Assembly: GCF_001696535.1 (NCBI RefSeq)
Contig: NZ_MBQE01000001.1
Location: 372,001-436,000, forward strand
Source: Stappia indica
Lineage (GTDB): Bacteria; Pseudomonadota; Alphaproteobacteria; Rhizobiales; Stappiaceae
Length of the DNA stretch: 64,000 nucleotides
Direction: 5' to 3'
In this document: positions 34,717-44,710 of the stretch, one piece after another
How the letters are laid out: each line of letters starts with the position of its first letter
Numbering within the stretch: position 1 is the stretch's first letter
Translations under genes and position numbers: made by a program
Notes under the pieces: generated by a model
What the model saw: the letters and a program-made list of their open reading frames with translations, nothing else
Told to the model about the DNA's origin: nothing
Databases searched by the model: none

Positions 34717-35458
34717 GGCGCGGCTCGTCTTCGTCTTGCATCAAATCGAACAATTCGGCCTCGTCGATCGGGTCTTCCTCGTCGCGAAGGTCGGAGGAAT
34801 CGTCTGGCACCGGCACGGTGAACCCCGCCGGCACGGCGCTGTCGAGCAGGCCGGAGCCCTTCAGTTCCTCGAGCCCCGGCAGATCGCCGACCGAGGTCAG
34901 CATGAAATGCTCCAGGAAGGCTTCCGTGGTGCCGTAGGTCACCGGCCGCCCCGGCGTCCTGCGCCGTCCGCGCATGCGGATCCAGCCGGTTTCCAGCAGC
35001 ACGTCGAGCGTGCCCTTCGAGGTCGAGACGCCGCGGATCTCCTCGATCTCTGCCCGTGTCACCGGCTGGTGATAGGCGATGATCGCCAGCGTCTCCAGCG
35101 CGGCGCGCGACAGCTTGCGCTCTTCCACCTGCTCGCGCGCCAGCAGATAGGCGAGATCCTCCGCCGTCCGGAAGCCGAACTTTCCGCCGATTTCCACAAC
35201 ATTCACGCCGCGGGTCGCATAGGCGCGGCGCAGCGTGTCTATCAAGGCGCGAACATTGGTTCCGGCCGGCAACCTTGCCGCGATCTCCTCGACGCTGAGC
35301 AGGTCCCGCGAGGCGAAGAGCAATGCCTCCGCCATGCGCAGTCCGCTTTCGGGCGAGGGTTCGGGCATTGCCTGCAGGTCGTCGAGCGGCAACTCGCCGT
35401 CCGTCTCGTCCTGCAATGCGCCGTCGCCCTGTGCTGCCTGCTCCCGGCCGCTCGTCAC
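34700..35458 (-). CDS. scpB: Segregation and condensation protein B
   Basis: The 252-residue winged-helix protein pairs with ScpA and SMC in chromosome condensation. Core text is EALLFASRDLLSVEEIAARLP and LSRAALETLAIIAYHQPVTRAEIEEIRGV. A long acidic C-terminal tail ends DEPRHDHDD. It starts one base after the scpA stop. Confidence 0.95.
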   Translation of the reverse strand: MTSGREQAAQGDGALQDETDGELPLDDLQAMPEPSPESGLRMAEALLFASRDLLSVEEIAARLPAGTNVRALIDTLRRAYATRGVNVVEIGGKFGFRTAEDLAYLLAREQVEERKLSRAALETLAIIAYHQPVTRAEIEEIRGVSTSKGTLDVLLETGWIRMRGRRRTPGRPVTYGTTEAFLEHFMLTSVGDLPGLEELKGSGLLDSAVPAGFTVPVPDDSSDLRDEEDPIDEAELFDLMQDEDEPRHDHDD

Positions 35459-35459
35459 G

Positions 35460-36326
35460 TCACGCCTCGTCCTGTTCGCCGGTGTCCGGCGCTGGCGAAC
35501 CCTCTGGCGGTCCGCGATCGCCCGGATCGGGCCTGCGTCTCAGGTAGAGCGGGGCGAACGGCTCTGCCTGTCGCAGTTCAAGCTCGCCCTCGCGTACGAG
35601 TTCGAGACTTGCCGAAAAGGTGCTGGCCAGCACGGTGCTCGCCTTGCTGCCATCACCGATATACTTCGACAGATAGGCGTCCAATGGCATCCAGTCCATA
35701 TGCAATCCGACAATCCGCGTCAGCAGGTCGCGCGCTTCCTGCAGCGACCAGACGGTGCGTCGGCGCACCTGGACGGACGTGACGGAGGTGCGCTGGCGCT
35801 GCGCCGCATAGGCGATCAGGAGATCGTAGAGCGTCGCCGACCAGGCGCTGCGCCGGGCGATGGACACCGCCTCGGGCCGTCCCCTTGCAAAGATGTCCCG
35901 CCCCAGGCGGTTGCGGTTCATCAGCTTTTCGGCCGCCTGGCGCATCGCCTCCAGCCGCCGCAGGCGGAAGGCCAGCGCTGCCGCCATCTCCTCGCCCGAG
36001 AGCTGGTCCTCTTCCTTCTGCTCGGGGATCAGCAACCGCGATTTCAGATAGGCGAGCCAGGCCGCCATCACCAGATAGTCGGCGGCCAGCTCCAGCCGCA
36101 GGCGCCGCGCCTCGGCGACGAATTCCAGATATTGCTCGACCAATGCCAGGATCGAGATCCGGGCCAGATCCACCTTCTGCTTGCGGGCGAGCGTCAGCAG
36201 CAGGTCGAGCGGCCCTTCGAAGCCGTCGACATCCACCACCAGCGCCGGGTCCGTCGTCGCGCGGTCTGCCGCGACGCTTGCCGGATCCGGATCCTCGAAG
36301 AAGGTGTCCTGCACCCCTGCCCCCAC
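35460..36326 (-). CDS. scpA: Segregation and condensation protein A
   Basis: The 288-residue kleisin shows VDGFEGPLDLLLTLARKQKVDLARISI near residue 32 and LYLRRRPDPGD close to the C-terminus, the two SMC-head-binding ends. The start is a GTG at 36326 with AAGG about 9-12 bases upstream; a second GTG four codons later is possible. It is 15 bases after nagZ. Confidence 0.94.
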   Translation of the reverse strand: MGAGVQDTFFEDPDPASVAADRATTDPALVVDVDGFEGPLDLLLTLARKQKVDLARISILALVEQYLEFVAEARRLRLELAADYLVMAAWLAYLKSRLLIPEQKEEDQLSGEEMAAALAFRLRRLEAMRQAAEKLMNRNRLGRDIFARGRPEAVSIARRSAWSATLYDLLIAYAAQRQRTSVTSVQVRRRTVWSLQEARDLLTRIVGLHMDWMPLDAYLSKYIGDGSKASTVLASTFSASLELVREGELELRQAEPFAPLYLRRRPDPGDRGPPEGSPAPDTGEQDEA

Positions 36327-36341
36327 TCGGTTTGTAACCTT

Positions 36342-37364
36342 TTAAGACAGAGCGCGCGCCTCCGCCAGCAAGGCGTCGAATTCCGCGCGTGCGGCCGCCC
36401 GGTCCAGCGGCGCCGGCTGCGGCCTTGCCCGCAGCGCCGCCTGCGCCCGCTCCAGCGCCTTGCCCGACAGGTCCGGGCTCGCGCCGGCCACCGCGACCAT
36501 CTCCGCCATCTCGCCGTTGCAGTGGAGCGCCATGTCGCAGCCCGAGGCGAACAGCAGTTCCACCCGCTCGCCGACCTCGCCGCCGAGCGCCTTCATCGAC
36601 AGGTCGTCGCTCATGAGCAGCCCGTCGAAGCCGATGGCGCCGCGCACGATCTCCTCGATCACCCGCGCCGACTGGGTGGCCGGGTGCGAAGGATCGACGG
36701 CGGTGAAGATGACATGTGCCGTCATGCCGAGCGGCAGGTCGGCAAGCGCCCGGAACGGCGCGAAGTCGGTCTGCTGCAGCTCGGCGAGCCCCTCCTCCAC
36801 CACCGGCAGATGATAATGGCTGTCGACGGTCGCCCGGCCGTGGCCCGGCATGTGCTTGATCACCGGCAGCACGCCGGCGGCCAGCAGCCCGTCGGCGAAG
36901 GCCCGGCCGATGGCCGCGACGCCCTCGGGGCTTGCGGCATAAGCGCGGTCGCCGATGGCTTGGCTCGTTTCCGCCACCGGCACGTCGAGGATCGGCGCGC
37001 AGTCGATGGTGATGCCCATCTCCAGCAGGTCCGTTCCGATCAGCTGTCCGCCGAGGAACGCCGCCCTGAGGCCCGCCTCGCGGTCGATTGCGAGCAACTG
37101 CCCGTAGACCGCCCCGGCCGGATAGTCGCCGACCAGCGGCGGGCGCAGGCGGCGCACCCGTCCGCCCTCCTGATCGATCAGCACCGGCGCGTCCCCCCGG
37201 CCGACGCAGTCCCGGAACTCGGCGCAGAGCGCTGCGATCTGTTCGGCGGACTGGCAGTTGCGGCCGAACAGGATCAGCCCCCAGGGCTGCTCGCGCGCCA
37301 GGAACGCCCGCTCCTTCTCGTTCAGGGAGAGACCGGAACACCCGGTGATGAAGGCCTTGATCAT
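36342..37364 (-). CDS. nagZ: Beta-N-acetylhexosaminidase (NagZ)
   Basis: The 340-residue GH3 enzyme acts in peptidoglycan recycling, removing GlcNAc from anhydro-muropeptides in the cytoplasm. It has GWGLILFGRN-like text near residue 28, the catalytic histidine loop KHMPGHG (with HYHLPVV after it), and the nucleophile loop MSDDLSMKA. In other bacteria NagZ products also signal beta-lactamase induction; nothing here shows such a link to the class D gene in this window. Confidence 0.94.
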   Translation of the reverse strand: MIKAFITGCSGLSLNEKERAFLAREQPWGLILFGRNCQSAEQIAALCAEFRDCVGRGDAPVLIDQEGGRVRRLRPPLVGDYPAGAVYGQLLAIDREAGLRAAFLGGQLIGTDLLEMGITIDCAPILDVPVAETSQAIGDRAYAASPEGVAAIGRAFADGLLAAGVLPVIKHMPGHGRATVDSHYHLPVVEEGLAELQQTDFAPFRALADLPLGMTAHVIFTAVDPSHPATQSARVIEEIVRGAIGFDGLLMSDDLSMKALGGEVGERVELLFASGCDMALHCNGEMAEMVAVAGASPDLSGKALERAQAALRARPQPAPLDRAAARAEFDALLAEARALS

Positions 37365-37436
37365 CGGCTGGAAATCCCGTGTCGTCCCGGCGGCTGCGTT
37401 GCGCCGGTCGTAATGTGAAAGGCTTGCCTGTCGCGA

Positions 37437-37469
37437 AAACGGGCGGCCCGTCCTCCGGCCCGCCCGTTT
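37437..37469 (-). terminator. Intrinsic terminator after the SPOR gene
   Basis: A 10-bp stem (AAACGGGCGG / CCGCCCGTTT) has a 13-base loop and is followed by TTTTCGC on the minus strand. It separates the SPOR-domain gene from nagZ, so nagZ-scpA-scpB should have a promoter in the short gap 37365-37436. Confidence 0.75.
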
Positions 37470-37503
37470 GAATGTCTTGTCTGTCGCCGCAAGGCGCGTC
37501 CCG

Positions 37504-39921
37504 TCAGTTCCGGCGCACGAAGCAGTCGCCGCCGGCCGACTTCAGCCGCTCGCAGAGCGAGATCGCATCGTCGCGCGAGGAGGTCGGGATGCGCACCCGG
37601 TAGAAGGTGCCGCGGTCGCCGAGATCCGCGCGCTCGATCACCGGCGTCACGCCGCCGAGCACCGAACCGTAGCGCCGCTGCAGGTCGCCGAAGGCCGCCT
37701 GCGCCTGGTCCTGGGTCCGTTGCGACGACACCTGCACGATATAGGTGCCGGCAGGGATCGCGCCGGTCGCCGGAGCGGAGGCCTGCGTCGCCGCCGGCTG
37801 CTGCGTCTGGGCCGGCGCGGTCGGCACGCGCGGCGCCTGGGCCGTCAGGTCGAGCGGCGCCTGCGTGTTGCGGACCGGCTCGCTCTGGCGGGGTGCGGCC
37901 GGGGTCGCATTGGCCGCCAGCGTATCGATGTCACCCGGCTTGGTCCGCGGCACGTTGGCGGCCGTCGGATCGGTGCCTGCGGCCACGGGGTTCTGCGCGT
38001 CCTGCCCGCCGGAAAGCTGGGTCGCCGCCCCGTTTGCGGCCTGCCCGGCCGCGTCCAGCGTGGAGGTCAGCTGGGTCGGGGCGCCCTCGCCCGCACCGCT
38101 GGTGATCGGTGTGGTCGAGACCTGGCGCACGCCGTTCGCATCGGTCGTCGGCTGAGCGGCCGCGGCCGCCGGCTCCTCGGGCGAGGTGCCGGGAACGCGC
38201 GCGGTGTCGCCGGCCAGCGTCGTCGCGGGTGCAGTTGCAGTGCCCGGCGCCGTGCGGCCCGGCGCATCGCCGGAGATGATGGTGCCGTCCGGACGCACGA
38301 CGACCGTGCGCACCTTGCGCGGCCCGGACGAAATGCCCGACGCGCCGTCCGCGTCTTCGTTTCCGCTCAGCGGTGCCGGCGGCAGCGAGGCGACCGGGGT
38401 CTCGTCCTGCAGCACCAGCCGCTCGTCGCCATCGCTGCCGACGCGGTCGTAGATCAGCTTGTTCTGGCCGTCATTGGCTGCGGTCTGGCTGTCGGGATAG
38501 ACCTTCAGGTCCTCGCCGTCGGCGGTGATCACCGGCGGCGGGCCGGACATCTCGTCGCCGCCCAGATTGGTCAGCGCGAAGACGCCGCCGCCCAGCACCA
38601 CGACGCCGAGAACGGCCGCCGCGACATAGAGCCCGCGCTTCGACTTTGCGGCCGGTTCGGCCGCTTCCTGCTCCCGCTCCGAATGCGGCGGCAGCACGCC
38701 GTGCCCGCCGAGCTGCGGATCCCCCTCGCGCATGGCCTGCGCCACCTCGTCGAGGTCGTAGCCGCCCGGCGGCGGCGGGGCTTCCCCCTCGCCGGCAAAG
38801 ATGTCGTCGACCGCCTCTTCGTATTCGTCGCGATACCGGCCGGAGGCAGCGCCTGCCGCGGCAACGCCCGCTACAGGGGCCGTGCCGTAATGGCGCGCCA
38901 CCGGCGCGGCATCCAGCCCCAGCAGGTCGTCGTCCTCGTCCTGGCGGGACCCATAGCCGTTCTGCTCGTAATCGTCGTCGCGATACGGATCCTCGGCATA
39001 GCCGTCGTCGGCATAATCGTCCTGCGCCGCCTCGGCCGTGGCGCTTGCGCCCCAGGCCGGCTCCGCGGCGCGCGGCCCGCGCAGGGCACCGAGCAACTCA
39101 TCCTCCAGCGATGCCAGCGGATCGTCGGCAGGCGCTGCGGCCTGCCCGGTCTCTTCCTCGGCGGCCAGGTCGTCGGCAAACGCCTCGGCGGCCTCCTCGT
39201 CGTAGTGGCCGGCATCGTCCGCCTGGGTCGCCGATCCCGCCCACAGCTGCGCCGGGGCATAGGCCGGCGCCGTGCGCGCCTCGGCAGCGCGCCGCGCATA
39301 GGCGTCGAGCTGCGGCTCCTCGGCTACGTCCGGCTCGACATAGCCGCCCTCCGCATACGCCTCGTCGGCATACGCGTCCTCCTCGTAAGGCTGGGCGTGA
39401 GGGTCGTCGGAATAGGCCAGCCCCTCGTCGACCAGCGCGCGGTCGGCATAGACCTCGTCCACATAGGGCTGCGGGGCCAGGACCTCCGCCTCGCGGCGGT
39501 CCTGCGGGTAGCTGTCGTCGGCGAAGGCCTCCGCATCGTCCTGCGGATAGGCTCCGGCCGGGTCGTCGTAATCCTGATCCTGATAATCCTGGCCCTGATA
39601 GCCGGCAGCCTCCGGCGCCGCATAGGCCTCGGGCGCATAGGTGCCGAAATCGTTGGACAGCCCGGCCTCGAGCTCGCGCGCCCACGCCTCGTGGTCGACC
39701 AGGTCGCGCGAGGCGTCGTAGCTGCCCTGGGGCGCTGCAGGTGCATCGCCCTCAGTGCCGAGCGCGACCGGACGGTAGCGGGCATTGCCCTCGCTGACGA
39801 TGCGCGCCAGTTCGACGAGCGGATCCTCTTCGAACCCGGCATTGCCCCCGGACTGGCCAGTATCCGCCTGGTATCGATCGCCGCGCTGGTCCTGGACCGG
39901 AGTGTTCGAGCGACTGGACAT
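37504..39921 (-). CDS. SPOR-domain cell-division/peptidoglycan protein, 805 aa
   Basis: A bitopic membrane protein with a large acidic cytoplasmic part (about residues 1-420) rich in Asp, Glu, Tyr and Ala and containing many short repeats of the YADE/DDY type. One membrane helix follows (LYVAAAVLGVVVLGGGVFAL, about 430-450), then a low-complexity Pro/Thr/Ala periplasmic linker. The C-terminal SPOR domain covers the last 80 residues (GTYIVQVSSQRTQDQAQ to GGDCFVRRN). SPOR domains bind denuded glycan at the septum. The ATG at 39921 gives the family N-terminus. The position between argS and nagZ is conserved in the order. Confidence 0.92.
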   Translation of the reverse strand: MSSRSNTPVQDQRGDRYQADTGQSGGNAGFEEDPLVELARIVSEGNARYRPVALGTEGDAPAAPQGSYDASRDLVDHEAWARELEAGLSNDFGTYAPEAYAAPEAAGYQGQDYQDQDYDDPAGAYPQDDAEAFADDSYPQDRREAEVLAPQPYVDEVYADRALVDEGLAYSDDPHAQPYEEDAYADEAYAEGGYVEPDVAEEPQLDAYARRAAEARTAPAYAPAQLWAGSATQADDAGHYDEEAAEAFADDLAAEEETGQAAAPADDPLASLEDELLGALRGPRAAEPAWGASATAEAAQDDYADDGYAEDPYRDDDYEQNGYGSRQDEDDDLLGLDAAPVARHYGTAPVAGVAAAGAASGRYRDEYEEAVDDIFAGEGEAPPPPGGYDLDEVAQAMREGDPQLGGHGVLPPHSEREQEAAEPAAKSKRGLYVAAAVLGVVVLGGGVFALTNLGGDEMSGPPPVITADGEDLKVYPDSQTAANDGQNKLIYDRVGSDGDERLVLQDETPVASLPPAPLSGNEDADGASGISSGPRKVRTVVVRPDGTIISGDAPGRTAPGTATAPATTLAGDTARVPGTSPEEPAAAAAQPTTDANGVRQVSTTPITSGAGEGAPTQLTSTLDAAGQAANGAATQLSGGQDAQNPVAAGTDPTAANVPRTKPGDIDTLAANATPAAPRQSEPVRNTQAPLDLTAQAPRVPTAPAQTQQPAATQASAPATGAIPAGTYIVQVSSQRTQDQAQAAFGDLQRRYGSVLGGVTPVIERADLGDRGTFYRVRIPTSSRDDAISLCERLKSAGGDCFVRRN

Positions 39922-39981
39922 GGTGCTAGGGACTTCTCCGCTGACTGCGGCGCGCCTTGCGCACCGGCGATCCATCCCGCC

Positions 39982-41748
39982 CTATCGCATCTCCTCCGGG
40001 GCCTCCACGCCGAGAATGCCAAGGCCGGAGGCAAGAACCAGGGAGATTGCATGTACGAGACCCAGGCGGGCCAGTGTTGTTTGTCGATCTTCAGCGTTAA
40101 TAAAACGTAATTGCGGCGAATCCTTGCCTTTATTCCATTGCGAATGCAGGGCACTGGCCAGTTCGTGCAGGTAGAACGACACCCTGTGCGGCTCGTGTGC
40201 TTCCGCTGCGCTTTCCACCAGACGCGGCCACGCGGCGAGCTTCGCGGCAATGTCCCGCTCGCCCGAATCGGTCAGCAGCGAGAAGTCAGCCGCCTCAAGG
40301 GCTTGCGGCGAAACCGCCTCTGCGCCGAACTCTTCGCCGGCCTGGCGCAACACCGAGCGGCAACGGGCATGGCCGTACTGCACGTAGAAGACCGGGTTGT
40401 CCTTCGACTGCTCGGTCACCTTCTGGAAGTCGAAGTCGAGCGGCGCGTCGTTCTTGCGGTACAGCATCATGAAGCGCACCGGGTCGCGGCCCACCTCTTC
40501 CACCACGTCGCGCAGGGTGACGAACTCGCCCGAGCGCTTCGACATGGTCACCTGCTCGCCGCCGCGGAACAGCTTCACCAGCTGGCACAGCCGCACGATC
40601 ACCTTGGCCTCGCCCTTCGAGATTGCACGCCCGACGGCCTCCAGCCGCTTGACGTAGCCGCCATGGTCGGCGCCCAGGATGAAGATCATTTCCTTGAAGC
40701 CGCGCTCGTATTTCGACAGGAAATACGCAACGTCCGCCGCGAAATACGTGTAGGACCCGTCGGACTTCTTCAACGCGCGGTCGATGTCGTCGCCGAACGC
40801 GGTGGCGCGGAACAGCGTCTGCTCGCGGTCTTCCCAGTCGTCCGGCAGCTGCCCCTTCGGCGGCGGCAGCGTGCCCTCGTAGACGAGGTCGCGAGAGCGC
40901 AGTTCTTCCAGCATCCGGTCGATCTGCGAGCTGTTGGCCCCGTCGCGGGCATGCAGCGTGCGCTCGGAGAAGAACACCTCGTGCCGCACGTTGAGCAGCG
41001 CCAGGTCCGCGCGGATCAGGTCCATCATCGCGTCGATGGTGGCGTCCTTGACCAGCACCATGCGCTCGCGCTCGTCCATCGCCAGCAGGCGGTCGGCATA
41101 CTTCTCGACCAGCATCTGCCCGACCGGCACCAGATAGTCGCCCGGATACAGCCCTTCCGGAATCGCGCCGATATCCTCGCCGAGCGCCTCGCGGTAGCGC
41201 AGGAACGCGGAGCTCGCCAGCGTGTCGACCTGCGAGCCGGCATCGTTGATGTAGTATTCGCGGGTGACGTCGTAGCCGGCGAAGTCGAGCAGCGAGGCGA
41301 GCGCATCGCCTACCACCGCGCCGCGGCAATGGCCCACATGCATCGGCCCGGTCGGGTTGGCCGACACGTATTCGACATTGACCTTCAGCCCGCCGCCCAT
41401 GGTCGAGCGGCCGTAATCCGTGCCCGCCGCCAGGATCCCGGCCACCACCTTCGCCCACACGCCCTCGGTGAGCCGCAGGTTGATGAAGCCCGGGCCCGCC
41501 ACTTCGGCGCTGACGATATCGTCGTTTTCCGCCAGCCGTGCCGCCAGCTGTTCGGCGAGCGCGCGCGGGTTGGTCTTCAGCGGCTTGGCCAGCACCATCG
41601 CGGCATTGGTGGCCAGATCGCCATGGGCGCTGTCGCGCGGCGGCTCGACCACGCAGCGCTGCAGCAGCTCGGCGCTCACCTCGTCGCCCGGATGCAACTC
41701 GCGGATCGCCGTCCGGACGAGGTCGGCATAATGGCTGAAGATGTTCAT
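39982..41748 (-). CDS. argS: Arginyl-tRNA synthetase
   Basis: The 588-residue class I synthetase has the HIGH region [15 protein letters not shown] and the KMSK-type loop MSKRSGEF, plus the N-terminal Add-1 domain (about residues 1-110) and the DALR anticodon-binding domain ending GVEAPEEMR. The ATG at 41748 is the conserved start. It is 52 bases from dgt and probably in one unit with it. Confidence 0.97.
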   Translation of the reverse strand: MNIFSHYADLVRTAIRELHPGDEVSAELLQRCVVEPPRDSAHGDLATNAAMVLAKPLKTNPRALAEQLAARLAENDDIVSAEVAGPGFINLRLTEGVWAKVVAGILAAGTDYGRSTMGGGLKVNVEYVSANPTGPMHVGHCRGAVVGDALASLLDFAGYDVTREYYINDAGSQVDTLASSAFLRYREALGEDIGAIPEGLYPGDYLVPVGQMLVEKYADRLLAMDERERMVLVKDATIDAMMDLIRADLALLNVRHEVFFSERTLHARDGANSSQIDRMLEELRSRDLVYEGTLPPPKGQLPDDWEDREQTLFRATAFGDDIDRALKKSDGSYTYFAADVAYFLSKYERGFKEMIFILGADHGGYVKRLEAVGRAISKGEAKVIVRLCQLVKLFRGGEQVTMSKRSGEFVTLRDVVEEVGRDPVRFMMLYRKNDAPLDFDFQKVTEQSKDNPVFYVQYGHARCRSVLRQAGEEFGAEAVSPQALEAADFSLLTDSGERDIAAKLAAWPRLVESAAEAHEPHRVSFYLHELASALHSQWNKGKDSPQLRFINAEDRQTTLARLGLVHAISLVLASGLGILGVEAPEEMR

Positions 41749-41800
41749 GTCGGTCTTTCGGTGTCTTGGGCGCAAAACGGGCGAAACGGTCGGCGGCGAC

Positions 41801-43018
41801 CTATCCCAAATCGGGAGTTCGGTCAAACAACCGCGCATGTTCCTCGATGGCGAAACGGTCGGTCATGCCGGCGATGAAGTCGCACACGCGCCGGGCCCGA
41901 CGCGCCTCGTCGGCCTCGTCGAGGCCTCGTCGCCACTCCTCCGGCATCCGCGCAGGGTCCTCCATGTAGGCGGCGAACAGCTCGCGCACCACCGTCGCGA
42001 CCTCCCGGCGCACTGCCAGCACCGACTCGTGCCGGTAGAGATTCGCAAAGAGGAACGCCTTCACCTGCTTCTCGCGCGCCGTCATGGCAGGCGAGAACGT
42101 GACGACCGGCTCGCCCGCCCCGCGAATGTCCTCGACGCTTTGCGGGGCAAGCCGCTCCAGCCGCCGCACCGCCTCGCCGATCACGTCCTCGACCATGCGG
42201 GTGATCGAGCGGCGGACGATCTCGTGGATGCGCCTTGCCTCCTCCAGTCCCGGATAGCGTGCATCGACCTCGGCCAGGATGTCGGCGAAGAACGGCACCT
42301 CGCCGAGCTGGTCCAGCGACAGCAGTCCGGCGCGCAAGCCGTCGTCGAGATCGTGCGCATCATAGGCGATGTCGTCGGCGATCGCGGCGGCCTGCGCTTC
42401 CGCGCTCGGCCAGGTGTCGAGCCGCAGGTCCTGCTTCTGCGCATGCTGGCGGATGGCGAAGGGCAGCCCGGTTTCGGCGAACTTGCCGAGCGGCGTGCCG
42501 TCGGCACCCGTCAGCGGGCCGTTGTGCTTGACCAGGCCTTCCAGCGTCTCCCACGACAGGTTCAGCCCGTCGAACTCTGCGTAGCGCCGCTCCAGCAGCG
42601 TCACGATGCGCAGGGACTGGGCGTTGTGGTCGAAGCCGCCATAGGGCGCCATGCAGACGTCCATCACGTCCTCGCCCTCGTGGCCGAACGGCGTGTGTCC
42701 GAGATCGTGCGCCAGCGCCAGGCACTCGGCCAGATCCTCGTCGAGCCGCAGCGCGCGCGCCAGCGAACGGGCGATCTGCGACACCTCGATCGTGTGCGTC
42801 AGCCGGGTCCGGAAGTGGTCGCCCTCGTGATAGACGAAGACCTGCGTCTTGTGCTTCAGCCGCCGGAACGCCGTCGAGTGGATGATCCGGTCGCGGTCGC
42901 GCTGGAACGGCGTGCGCGTCGGGCTTTCCGGTTCGGGCACGAGCCGGCCGACGCTCTGGTCGGGATCGGTGGCGTAGGGCGCGCGCGGCTGGGCTCCATA
43001 GCCAAGCGGTGCGGTCAT
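41801..43018 (-). CDS. dgt: Deoxyguanosinetriphosphate triphosphohydrolase-like protein
   Basis: The 405-residue HD-domain phosphohydrolase has [21 protein letters not shown], the first histidine in [17 protein letters not shown], and the HD pair in [17 protein letters not shown]. It hydrolyses dNTPs, usually dGTP, to nucleoside and triphosphate. The ATG at 43018 has GGGGAG 6 bases upstream; an ATG seven codons earlier is less likely. It is divergent from erpA. Confidence 0.94.
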   Translation of the reverse strand: MTAPLGYGAQPRAPYATDPDQSVGRLVPEPESPTRTPFQRDRDRIIHSTAFRRLKHKTQVFVYHEGDHFRTRLTHTIEVSQIARSLARALRLDEDLAECLALAHDLGHTPFGHEGEDVMDVCMAPYGGFDHNAQSLRIVTLLERRYAEFDGLNLSWETLEGLVKHNGPLTGADGTPLGKFAETGLPFAIRQHAQKQDLRLDTWPSAEAQAAAIADDIAYDAHDLDDGLRAGLLSLDQLGEVPFFADILAEVDARYPGLEEARRIHEIVRRSITRMVEDVIGEAVRRLERLAPQSVEDIRGAGEPVVTFSPAMTAREKQVKAFLFANLYRHESVLAVRREVATVVRELFAAYMEDPARMPEEWRRGLDEADEARRARRVCDFIAGMTDRFAIEEHARLFDRTPDLG

Positions 43019-43111
43019 GAGGGCTCCCCGGGTCATTGCGCAGGCGCGTCGCAGGCTGTCCCGCCGCCATCCGGCGCGGGCTCGCGCTGCAGCGCCATCC
43101 ATGCGAGAGTG

Positions 43112-43140
43112 TTGACGCATGCTCGCGCTGTTCATACCTA
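43112..43140 (+). promoter_or_regulatory. Candidate promoter of erpA-xth
   Basis: TTGACG (43112-43117), a 17-base spacer and TACCTA (43135-43140) lie in the 326-base dgt/erpA divergent region, about 200 bases before erpA. The -10 is weak. I see no clear iron-responsive operator. Confidence 0.4.
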
Positions 43141-43344
43141 TTCGGTAACGCCTTGCACAGGGCGGCATATGCAGCAGTTGCGGAATTTTGCGCGAAAGCC
43201 GGCAGGCTTGGCGCCCTTCCGCGCCGAATATGTCGACAGTGCGGGCCGGAATGCCGGGCCTCGACGCCCACGGCCTTCCGCAACCGCAAGCGCCGCCAGC
43301 GCTCCCTAGGGGAAGACGCGGCGGCACGAAAGAGAGTGACGACC

Positions 43345-43743
43345 ATGGCCGATCACACTGCATCGACGGCACAGGACACGGCAGCACAGGCACCCGCAGC
43401 GCAAGGCGCCGCAGCGGCACAGGGAGTGGAGCTCAGCGACGCCGCCGTACGCCGCATCGCCCGCATCCTGTCTTCTGAGCCGGCGGGCACCAGCCTGCGC
43501 ATCTCGGTTGAAGGCGGCGGCTGCTCCGGCTTCCAGTACAAGTACGACCTCGTCACCGAGCAGGAAGAGGGCGACATCGTCCTTGCCCGCGACGGTGCCA
43601 GCGTGCTCATCGATCCCGTCTCGCTCCAGTACATGGAAGGCGCGGTGATCGATTTCGTCGACGACCTGATGGGCCAGTCGTTCCAGATCCGCAATCCGCT
43701 CGCCACCGCCGGCTGCGGCTGCGGCACCAGCTTCGCCATCTGA
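43345..43743 (+). CDS. erpA: Iron-sulfur cluster insertion protein ErpA
   Basis: The 132-residue A-type carrier delivers Fe-S clusters to apoproteins. The three cluster cysteines are in GGGCSGFQY and AGCGCGTSF. An Ala/Gln-rich N-terminal tail of about 28 residues precedes the domain. The ATG at 43345 follows AGAGAG, and the longer upstream open frame has no family similarity. Confidence 0.95.
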   Translation: MADHTASTAQDTAAQAPAAQGAAAAQGVELSDAAVRRIARILSSEPAGTSLRISVEGGGCSGFQYKYDLVTEQEEGDIVLARDGASVLIDPVSLQYMEGAVIDFVDDLMGQSFQIRNPLATAGCGCGTSFAI

Positions 43744-43781
43744 CGGCGATCCCTTTCGCCACGCATTACGGGACGACACCG

Positions 43782-44573
43782 TTGAAAATCGCCACCTGGA
43801 ACATCAACGGCGTCAAGGCGCGCCTGGACACCACGCTTGCCTGGCTGCGCGAGGCGACGCCCGATGTCGCGTGCCTGCAGGAGATCAAGTCGGTCGACGA
43901 GGGTTTCCCGCGCGAGGCCTTCGAGGAGCTCGGCTACCATGTCGAGACCCACGGCCAGAAGGGCTTCAACGGCGTCGCCATTCTCTCGCGCACTCCGGTG
44001 AGCGAGGTCGTACGCGGCCTTCCCGGCGACGACAGCGACGAGCAGGCCCGCTACATCGAGGCGCGGATCGAGACGGAAGACGGCGATGCCCGCCCCTTGC
44101 GCGTCGGCTGCCTCTACCTGCCGAACGGCAATCCGCTCGGCACGGAGAAGTTCCCCTACAAGCTTGCCTGGATGCAGCGGCTCATCGCCCATGCCCGTGC
44201 GCGCCTTGCCGACGAGGAGCGCTTCCTGCTGCTGGGCGACTACAACGTCATTCCCCAGCCGGTCGACGCACGCAATCCGCAGAACTGGGTGGATGACGCC
44301 CTGTTCCAGCCGGAAAGCCGCTCGGCCTTCCGCGCGCTTCTCGGCCTCGGCTTCACCGAGGCTGTGCGCTCGGTCAACACCGCCAAGGACGTCTACACTT
44401 TCTGGGACTACCAGGCCGGCGCCTGGCAGAAGAACAACGGCATCCGCATCGACCATGTGCTGATGTCGCCGGAAGCGACCGACGCCTTCGAGGGCGCCGG
44501 GATCGACGTCCATGTCCGCGGCTGGGAAAAGCCCTCCGACCACGTTCCCGTCTGGGTCCGCCTCGCCGCTTGA
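43782..44573 (+). CDS. xth: Exodeoxyribonuclease III
   Basis: The 263-residue AP endonuclease/3' exonuclease acts in base-excision repair. The catalytic set is visible: NING, LQEIK with the metal glutamate, GDYNVIPQ, and the C-terminal SDHVPVWV. The start is a TTG at 43782 (TTG AAA ATC GCC) with GGGACGA upstream, which gives exactly the family N-terminus MKIATWNINGVKARL. It lies 38 bases after erpA and is probably co-transcribed. Confidence 0.95.
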   Translation: MKIATWNINGVKARLDTTLAWLREATPDVACLQEIKSVDEGFPREAFEELGYHVETHGQKGFNGVAILSRTPVSEVVRGLPGDDSDEQARYIEARIETEDGDARPLRVGCLYLPNGNPLGTEKFPYKLAWMQRLIAHARARLADEERFLLLGDYNVIPQPVDARNPQNWVDDALFQPESRSAFRALLGLGFTEAVRSVNTAKDVYTFWDYQAGAWQKNNGIRIDHVLMSPEATDAFEGAGIDVHVRGWEKPSDHVPVWVRLAA

Positions 44574-44636
44574 GGGCACAGCCCCGCTGTCCGCCTCTCG
44601 CCGTGCCTTCCAGCACCCGAAACCTCTCCTTCGTCA

Positions 44637-44690
44637 TTCCGGGCAAGCGAAGCGCGACCCGGGACCGGAGAGCCGGGGGCCTATGGGGCG
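44637..44690. repeat. Intergenic hairpin repeat, copy near xth
   Basis: CCGGGCAAGCGAAGCGCGAC followed by CCGGG forms a hairpin. The core CAAGCGAAGCGCGA is shared with the unit at 58,702-58,729. Such elements are dispersed between genes in many Hyphomicrobiales. It sits just beyond the xth stop and before the convergent end of the next gene. Confidence 0.7.
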
Positions 44691-44710
44691 TACTCCCCGA
44701 AACCCGCCGC

